A program made the position numbers and the translations under genes. From Sediminibacterium soli (GTDB lineage: Bacteria > Bacteroidota > Bacteroidia > Chitinophagales > Chitinophagaceae), in assembly GCF_009939225.1 (NCBI RefSeq), contig NZ_JAACJR010000008.1, positions 1,541,377 through 1,605,376 on the forward strand: 64,000 nt of DNA, read 5' to 3'. Shown piece by piece: positions 59,208 through 64,000 of this stretch. Every line of letters begins with the position of its first letter. The stretch's first letter is position 1. The notes under the pieces are model-generated. The model had not been told where the DNA came from. It made no database searches and saw only the letters and a program-made list of their open reading frames with translations.

Positions 59208-60404
59208 ATGAAACATGCCTGGATCTGCTTTGCATTAGCTTGTCTCTGCCTGGTATCCCGGGCCCAGGAAGAATTTGTGGCGCCCCAGGCCAGCCTGATC
59301 ACCAAACTCCGGTTTACCCAGATCAGCGGGGGCATTGTTATACTGAAGGCGCAGCTCGACAATTTTCCCGACTCGCTCAATTTTGTTTTTGATACGGGCA
59401 GCGGGGGTATTTCGCTCGATTCGGCCACGGCCGAATACCTTCAGCTCAAACTAACCAAAAGCGATAAGACCATCCGCGGCATCGCAGGCATGAAACTGGT
59501 TGATTTTGCGCTGAACCACTCGCTTTCCATCAGGGGTCTTAAAGTGGAGCGGCTCGATTTTCATATCAACGACTACGACCTGCTCACCAGCGTGTACGGT
59601 ATCAAAATAGACGGCATCATCGGCTTCAGTTTTCTCCGAAGGTTTATTGTACGGCTCGATTACGACCAGCAGCTAATGGAGATTTATAGCCCCGGACTGT
59701 ACAAATACCCCAAAGGCGGGTATCTTTTAAAACCCAATTTTTCCACCCTACCCCTGCAGTTGGCTACAATCAACGACGACCACCCGGTTACCGACCGTTT
59801 TATTTTTGATACGGGTGCAGGACTGAGCTTCCTGCTCTCCGAGGATTTTGTGGAGGACAGCAGTGTATTCCGCAAGAAAAGCCGTTTTTTTCCGACACAG
59901 GCTGAGGGACTGGGCGGCAAGCGCAAAATGTCGATCACCGTGGTAAAAGAGATCAAACTGGGGCCGTATAAATTCAGGCGGGTACCGGTGCATGTTTTTA
60001 ACGACGAGTTCAATGTTACCAATTACCCCATGCTGGGTGGTTTGCTGGGAAACGATATCCTTCGCCGTTTCAATGTGGTGTTGAATTACCCCGAACAAAG
60101 CATCCATCTCAAACCCAATACGCATTTCAACGAATCTTTCGACTATTCGTACACCGGTCTCGGCATCTACCTGATCGACGGCGAAATACGCGTGGTGGAT
60201 GTTATGCCCGGTTCGCCCGGTGAAAAAGCGGGATTTCTTCCGGGAGACATTATTTTCTCCGTAGAAACCAATACCTCAAAAAACATCATGAGTTACAAGA
60301 ACCTTTTCCAGAACAGCCTGGGTAAGGTAAAAGTGATCATTTTCCGCAAAGAGCGACCCATGATCCTCGCGCTCGATGTAAAGGATATCCGTAAAAGACG
60401 CTGA
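59208..60404 (+). CDS. Exported aspartyl protease with C-terminal PDZ domain
   Basis: 398 residues. A signal peptide (WICFALACLCLVSRAQ) precedes two retropepsin-like halves, each with a DTG: NFVFDTGSGGISLDSATAEY (Asp62) and RFIFDTGAGLSFLLSEDFVE (Asp201). The two DTG motifs on one chain suggest a pepsin-like two-lobed enzyme. A PDZ domain ends the protein (DVMPGSPGEKAGFLPGDIIF). Probably a periplasmic protease; substrate unknown. It precedes the M16 peptidase pair by 54 bases on the same strand, so a shared proteolytic role is possible. Confidence 0.88.
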   Translation: MKHAWICFALACLCLVSRAQEEFVAPQASLITKLRFTQISGGIVILKAQLDNFPDSLNFVFDTGSGGISLDSATAEYLQLKLTKSDKTIRGIAGMKLVDFALNHSLSIRGLKVERLDFHINDYDLLTSVYGIKIDGIIGFSFLRRFIVRLDYDQQLMEIYSPGLYKYPKGGYLLKPNFSTLPLQLATINDDHPVTDRFIFDTGAGLSFLLSEDFVEDSSVFRKKSRFFPTQAEGLGGKRKMSITVVKEIKLGPYKFRRVPVHVFNDEFNVTNYPMLGGLLGNDILRRFNVVLNYPEQSIHLKPNTHFNESFDYSYTGLGIYLIDGEIRVVDVMPGSPGEKAGFLPGDIIFSVETNTSKNIMSYKNLFQNSLGKVKVIIFRKERPMILALDVKDIRKRR

Positions 60405-60458
60405 TATGGCGGTAAGTCTGCCTAATACGCTAATTTGCATATCCGTTTTACCTGAAAT

Positions 60459-61700
60459 ATGATACAATACAACCGGTTTGTCCTGGATAATGGCCTGCGT
60501 GTGCTGGTTCATGAAGATCCTTCCACGCCGATGGCTGTGGTGAATATTATGTATGATGTAGGCGCCAGGGATGAGAATCCGGCACAAACAGGATTTGCAC
60601 ACCTGTTCGAGCACCTGATGTTCGGGGGCAGCATCCATATTCCCGATTACGACGAACCGCTGCAGCGGGCGGGCGGCGAAAACAATGCCTATACCACCAA
60701 CGATCTGACCAATTACTACTGTCAGCTTCCGGCAGAAAACATAGAAACGGCTTTCTGGCTCGAAAGCGACCGCATGCTCAGTCTTGCGTTCAGCGAAAAA
60801 AGTCTTTCAGTGCAAAAGAAAGTGGTATGCGAAGAGTTCAAGGAGCATTATATCAATAAACCCTACGGCGATGTATGGCACAAGATGCGCGAACTTGCCT
60901 ATACCCGGCATCCCTATCGCTGGATGACCATCGGCAAAGAGCTGAGCCATGTGGAGAACGCCCATATAGATGATGTAAAGCATTTTTTCTTTAAACACTA
61001 CCGCCCCGTGAACGCCATACTGGTGGTGGCGGGAAATGTAAAGACAGAACCTATCAGACAGCTTGCTGAAAAATGGTTTGGCGATATACCGATGGGTGAA
61101 AAATACCGGCGCTCACTGCCCCAGGAACCCGAGCAAACCCAGGCACGCACACTTGATGTGGAAGCCGATGTGCCGCTTGACGCGTTTGTAAAGACATGGC
61201 ATATGGATGCACGCCTGGATAAAGGATATTACGAGGCCGACCTGCTTACGGAGATACTGGGCGGCGGCGGCTCATCACGTATGTTTCAGTCGCTGGTAAA
61301 AGAAAAACAGTTGTTCTCCAACCTGGATTGCTATCATTTTGGCAGCGTTGACAAAGGACTGGTGGCCGTGGAAGGCAAACTGGTAAAAGGCATTTCAATA
61401 GACACCGCCGAAAAAGCCGTGGAGGAAGAAATTGAAAAGATACAGGCATCGGTTGTGAGCGATACGGAACTGCAGAAAGTGAAAAATAAAACGGAAAGCG
61501 TGATCGCCTTCGAAGACATGGGCATCATGAGCCGCGCCAACAGCCTGGCCATGTATGAACTGCTGGGCGATGCGCAGCTGATGAACACGGAACTGGAGCG
61601 GTACCATCGCGTGAGCGCTGCAGACCTGCTGCAAACCGCCAAACGCATATTCCGCAAAGAAAACAGTAATACATTACGTTACCACAGCAGGCAATCATGA
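60459..61700 (+). CDS. M16-family metallopeptidase, catalytic subunit
   Basis: 413 residues, no signal peptide. The inverted zinc motif HLFEH (His48, Glu51, His52) lies in GFAHLFEHLMFGGSIHIPDY; EEFKEHYINKPYGDVWHKMR supplies the downstream Glu region. The second half has LTEILGGGGSSRMFQSLVKE, the common inactive M16C-like lobe. It overlaps the next gene by 4 bases. With its partner it would form a heterodimer like mitochondrial processing peptidase or the bacterial pairs of M16B. The absence of a signal sequence suggests a cytosolic location. Confidence 0.93.
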   Translation: MIQYNRFVLDNGLRVLVHEDPSTPMAVVNIMYDVGARDENPAQTGFAHLFEHLMFGGSIHIPDYDEPLQRAGGENNAYTTNDLTNYYCQLPAENIETAFWLESDRMLSLAFSEKSLSVQKKVVCEEFKEHYINKPYGDVWHKMRELAYTRHPYRWMTIGKELSHVENAHIDDVKHFFFKHYRPVNAILVVAGNVKTEPIRQLAEKWFGDIPMGEKYRRSLPQEPEQTQARTLDVEADVPLDAFVKTWHMDARLDKGYYEADLLTEILGGGGSSRMFQSLVKEKQLFSNLDCYHFGSVDKGLVAVEGKLVKGISIDTAEKAVEEEIEKIQASVVSDTELQKVKNKTESVIAFEDMGIMSRANSLAMYELLGDAQLMNTELERYHRVSAADLLQTAKRIFRKENSNTLRYHSRQS

Positions 61701-62980
61701 TACAGAACAGAAAAAAAGCGCCGGGAATTGTTGATGCGGTCGATATGAAACTGCAGCTGAAACCCTACGAACATTTTACGCTCGATAACCAGGTGCCTGT
61801 TTATACCGTCGATGCGGGCTCGCAGGAAGTGCTGATGCTCGAATGGGTGTTCTATGCAGGCAACTGGTATGAGAAGAAAAACATAGTGGCCGCCACCACC
61901 AATTTTTTGCTGAAGAACGGAACCAGCCAGAAGAACGCTTTCTCGATCAACGAGCATTTTGAATTTTATGGCGCCTACCTGAACAGGAGCTGTTATAACG
62001 AAACGGCCACCGTTACGCTGCACTGCCTTAGCAAACATTTGCCCGAATTACTGCCTGTGGTGGCAGAACTGATCACCGAAAGCATCTTCCCCGAAGAGGA
62101 GCTGGCCATCTATAAACAGAACCAGAAGCAACGGCTCCAGGTAAACCTGAAAAAATGCGATTTCGTTGCCAGCCGGCTCATCGATGAATACCTGTATGGC
62201 CTGCACCATCCTTACGGCAAGTACACATCAACCCTGGAATACGACCAGCTGGAAAAAGTGGAGCTGGTACACTATTTCGAGCAGTTCTATGTACATGGCA
62301 GGTGCATGGTATTTGCCGCGGGCAAACTGCCGGGCGATATCGCTCTGCAGCTGAACAACGCTTTCGGGCACCTGCCGCTGAATGCTGCCGCTTTGCCGGT
62401 GATCGACTACCCGCAGCAGCCTGCCGGCACCAAAAAATACCGTATCACCAACGATGCCGCAGGCGTGCAGGGCGCTATCCGGATAGCCAGGCCCTTTCCC
62501 AACAGGCACCACCCCGATTTTCAGCGGGTAGCGGTGCTGAATAATATCTTCGGTGGCTTCTTCGGCTCAAGGCTGATGAGCAATATCCGGGAAGACAAGG
62601 GATATACCTACGGCATACACAGTTACCTGCAGAACCATATACACAACACGGCCTGGATGATCAGCACCGAAGCCGGACGCGATGTATGCGAAGCCACCAT
62701 CACCGAAGTATACAAGGAAATGGAAGTGCTGCGCACCGAACCGGTGGAGGAAGAAGAACTGGACCTGGTGCGCAACTATATGATCGGCTCATTGCTGGGC
62801 GATCTCGACGGCCCCTTCCAGATCATCGCCCGGTGGAAGAACTATATACTCAACGGACTCACGGAAGACTATTTCTACAACAGCATCCAAACGATCCGCA
62901 CCCTGAGCGCAGAAGAACTGCTGGCCCTCGCTGAAAAATACCTGCAGCCGGAGGATTTTTACGAGCTGGTGGTGGTGTGA
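61697..62980 (+). CDS. M16-family peptidase-like protein lacking the zinc motif
   Basis: 427 residues. It has the M16 fold (VPVYTVDAGSQEVLMLEWVF, NIFGGFFGSRLMSNIREDKG, YTYGIHSYLQNHIHNTAWMI with the RxxxY-type substrate motif) but the position of HxxEH is replaced by AATTNFLLKNGTSQKNAF, so it cannot bind zinc there. Its start overlaps the catalytic M16 gene by 4 bases (ATGA). This is the non-catalytic, substrate-holding partner of a heterodimer, a common arrangement. Confidence 0.92.
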   Translation: MIQNRKKAPGIVDAVDMKLQLKPYEHFTLDNQVPVYTVDAGSQEVLMLEWVFYAGNWYEKKNIVAATTNFLLKNGTSQKNAFSINEHFEFYGAYLNRSCYNETATVTLHCLSKHLPELLPVVAELITESIFPEEELAIYKQNQKQRLQVNLKKCDFVASRLIDEYLYGLHHPYGKYTSTLEYDQLEKVELVHYFEQFYVHGRCMVFAAGKLPGDIALQLNNAFGHLPLNAAALPVIDYPQQPAGTKKYRITNDAAGVQGAIRIARPFPNRHHPDFQRVAVLNNIFGGFFGSRLMSNIREDKGYTYGIHSYLQNHIHNTAWMISTEAGRDVCEATITEVYKEMEVLRTEPVEEEELDLVRNYMIGSLLGDLDGPFQIIARWKNYILNGLTEDYFYNSIQTIRTLSAEELLALAEKYLQPEDFYELVVV

Positions 62981-62997
62981 GGAGACAGAGACACGGG

Positions 62998-63070
62998 TTT
63001 AACACAGAGTCACGGAGATACAGAGGAACACGGAGAAAACCCTCTGTGCAACGCTGTCTCTCTTGTTAAA
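62998..63070. repeat. Imperfect palindrome of the CACAGAG/CACGGAG family
   Basis: TTTAACACAGAGTCACGGAG (from 62998) and its opposing arm CCTCTGTGCAACGCTGTCTC through TCTTGTTAAA (to 63070) pair imperfectly, with ACAGAGG/CCTCTGT as the inner stem. Same word family as 33638-33766 and the middle of 27679-27839. It starts 17 bases after the M16 gene and ends 65 bases before the GxxExxY gene. Confidence 0.75.
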
Positions 63071-63122
63071 AAAAGCGCTCGACCCTGCGGCAAATACGCT
63101 ATTTCGCTACCTGCAGCGTCGA

Positions 63123-63130
63123 TATCTTCG
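63123..63130 (+). promoter_or_regulatory. -7-like box abutting the GxxExxY gene
   Basis: TATCTTCG on the plus strand (one mismatch to TAnnTTTG), five bases before ATG 63136. Confidence 0.4.
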
Positions 63131-63135
63131 GCTTC

Positions 63136-63525
63136 ATGCACGCCCAGGAATACAATCTCCTCACGCATAAGATCATTCAGTCGGCGATCGAAGTCCATCG
63201 TTACCTCGGCCCCGGATTGCTTGAATCCGTATATGAGGTATGCTTACTTGCTGAGATAAGGGATGCAGGACTTAGTGTTACCAGGCAGCTGTTATTGCCT
63301 GTTGTTTACAAAGCACAAGACCTGCAAAAGGATTTTATGATTGATCTGCTGGTAGAAAATGAAATAGTGATTGAACTTAAATCATTGGACGCCCTCCAGC
63401 CCATACACGAAGCCCAGCTGGTTACCTATCTCAGGTTATCCGGTAAGAAGCTGGGACTGTTAATCAATTTCAATGTGCCCGTTTTAAAGAATGGCATCCG
63501 CAGAAAAATAAATGGTATCCTGTAA
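63136..63525 (+). CDS. GxxExxY protein (PD-(D/E)XK nuclease-like fold)
   Basis: 129 residues, the usual length. The name-giving motif is in YLGPGLLESVYEVCLLAEIR (GLLESVY). The nuclease-like core is FMIDLLVENEIVIELKSLDA, containing D-x(n)-ExK, followed by QLVTYLRLSGKKLGLLINFN and the C-terminal VPVLKNGIRRKING. The family has no established function. It stands alone on the plus strand between the M16 pair and a holin-like gene, directly downstream of a CACAGAG-family palindrome; from general knowledge, homologues in other bacteria often have such repeats beside them, which is why the context is noted. Confidence 0.92.
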   Translation: MHAQEYNLLTHKIIQSAIEVHRYLGPGLLESVYEVCLLAEIRDAGLSVTRQLLLPVVYKAQDLQKDFMIDLLVENEIVIELKSLDALQPIHEAQLVTYLRLSGKKLGLLINFNVPVLKNGIRRKINGIL

Positions 63526-63538
63526 ACGTTATTGATGT

Positions 63539-63907
63539 ATGGGTAAATTCTTTGCAAAGACCATTGCAACCACGGTTGCCGTATTGGTGGCCGCCTATAT
63601 TCTTAAAGGCGTGTATGTGGATGATATCCTTACGGCGCTGTTCGTGGCCCTGGTGCTGGGTCTGCTCAATAGTTTTGTGAAACCCATTCTTATCCTGCTC
63701 ACCATACCCTTCACCATCGTAACGCTCGGACTGTTCCTATTGGTAATCAATATCATCATCATCAAACTGGCCGCAGGCATCGTGCCCGGGTTCAGTGTGG
63801 ACGGATGGGTGGCTGCGCTGCTGTTCAGCCTGGTGGTCAGTATTGTTACCGCCATCATCGAAGCACTGGTAGGTACCGGCGAAGACCGCCGTGATCGCAA
63901 CCGCTGA
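63539..63907 (+). CDS. Phage holin family 4-like small membrane protein
   Basis: 122 residues with four hydrophobic segments: IATTVAVLVAAYILKGVYV, LTALFVALVLGLLNSFVKPI, LTIPFTIVTLGLFLLVINII, WVAALLFSLVVSIVTAIIEA. LLNSFVKPILILLTIPFTIV with FLLVINIIIIKLA and PGFSVDGWVAALL matches the widespread phage holin superfamily IV / YvlD-like family. Most chromosomal copies are not phage genes; function is unknown. It starts 13 bases after the GxxExxY stop. The last 93 bases of the window after it show no gene. Confidence 0.88.
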   Translation: MGKFFAKTIATTVAVLVAAYILKGVYVDDILTALFVALVLGLLNSFVKPILILLTIPFTIVTLGLFLLVINIIIIKLAAGIVPGFSVDGWVAALLFSLVVSIVTAIIEALVGTGEDRRDRNR

Positions 63908-64000
63908 CCCTGCAAAATGCTCGTTTTCGCCTTTTTTGACATCCCTCCGTGCCCGCGTTCATAAAGAAATATTACCGCTCAACATTTCCATTTAGACCGG

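Noticed and set aside
63539..63907. Prophage signal from the holin-like gene
   Set aside because: No endolysin, structural or integrase genes nearby; this small membrane family is common on chromosomes.

Overview
The window looks like chromosomal DNA of a Bacteroidota member, most likely Chitinophagaceae, of roughly even base composition. The evidence is a SusC/SusD pair with a hybrid two-component regulator, -7 promoter boxes of the TAnnTTTG type instead of good Shine-Dalgarno sites, a short bTHX ribosomal protein gene, the futalosine-pathway enzyme MqnC and a split methionine synthase. I saw no rRNA, tRNA, CRISPR array, prophage or intact insertion sequence. Most genes are on the minus strand.

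Layout. 1-11632: part of a polysaccharide utilisation locus, all minus: hybrid sensor/regulator, SusC, SusD, GH35 beta-galactosidase and a GH43-type enzyme cut by the left edge. 11779-17108: small lipocalin-like protein, M28 peptidase, RpiB, TatC and a CNNM/CorC-type membrane protein. 17270-19899: ECF sigma factor, membrane anti-sigma candidate and DUF4097-like exported protein. 20195-27678: aldo/keto reductase, CoaX-OMP-LptC overlapping operon, LON-N protein, glycosyltransferase, O-antigen ligase and MeaB. 27840-34691: small membrane protein, Tat-exported aminotransferase, bTHX, HU, DUF4286, ExoIII, LOG and hypothetical proteins. 34703-38630: two-gene cobalamin-dependent methionine synthase behind a long, apparently structured leader. 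38734-49406: DUF5777/YceI/OB operon, RecR, Ig-like lipoprotein, UvrD-type helicase-nuclease, GHL10 protein, MarR regulator and radical SAM/SPASM protein. 49407-49759 has no protein gene but carries a sigma-54 type promoter and an intrinsic terminator about 80 nt apart, which suggests an unannotated small RNA. 49759-63907: VanZ, two more ECF sigma/anti-sigma modules, GcvH, SerS, L,D-transpeptidase, MqnC, an aspartyl protease, an M16 peptidase pair, a GxxExxY nuclease-fold protein and a holin-like membrane protein.

Cross-cutting features. First, more than a dozen intergenic gaps hold imperfect palindromes built from a few recurring word families (CACAGAG/CACGGAG; GGATTA; AATTTGAAAATTTG; GGAACAGATGAACAAGG; ACCACAGACTACAGACC; ATGGCTATA/GTTGAATGG). 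One abuts a remnant of an IS110-type transposase and one lies directly upstream of the GxxExxY gene. Second, about nine genes have a TAnnTTTG-like box only 3-5 nt before the start codon, which suggests leaderless mRNAs. Third, the sigma-54 promoter/terminator pair and the methionine synthase leader are the best candidates for undescribed RNA regulation.

All family assignments come from reading motifs by eye; no database search was run.
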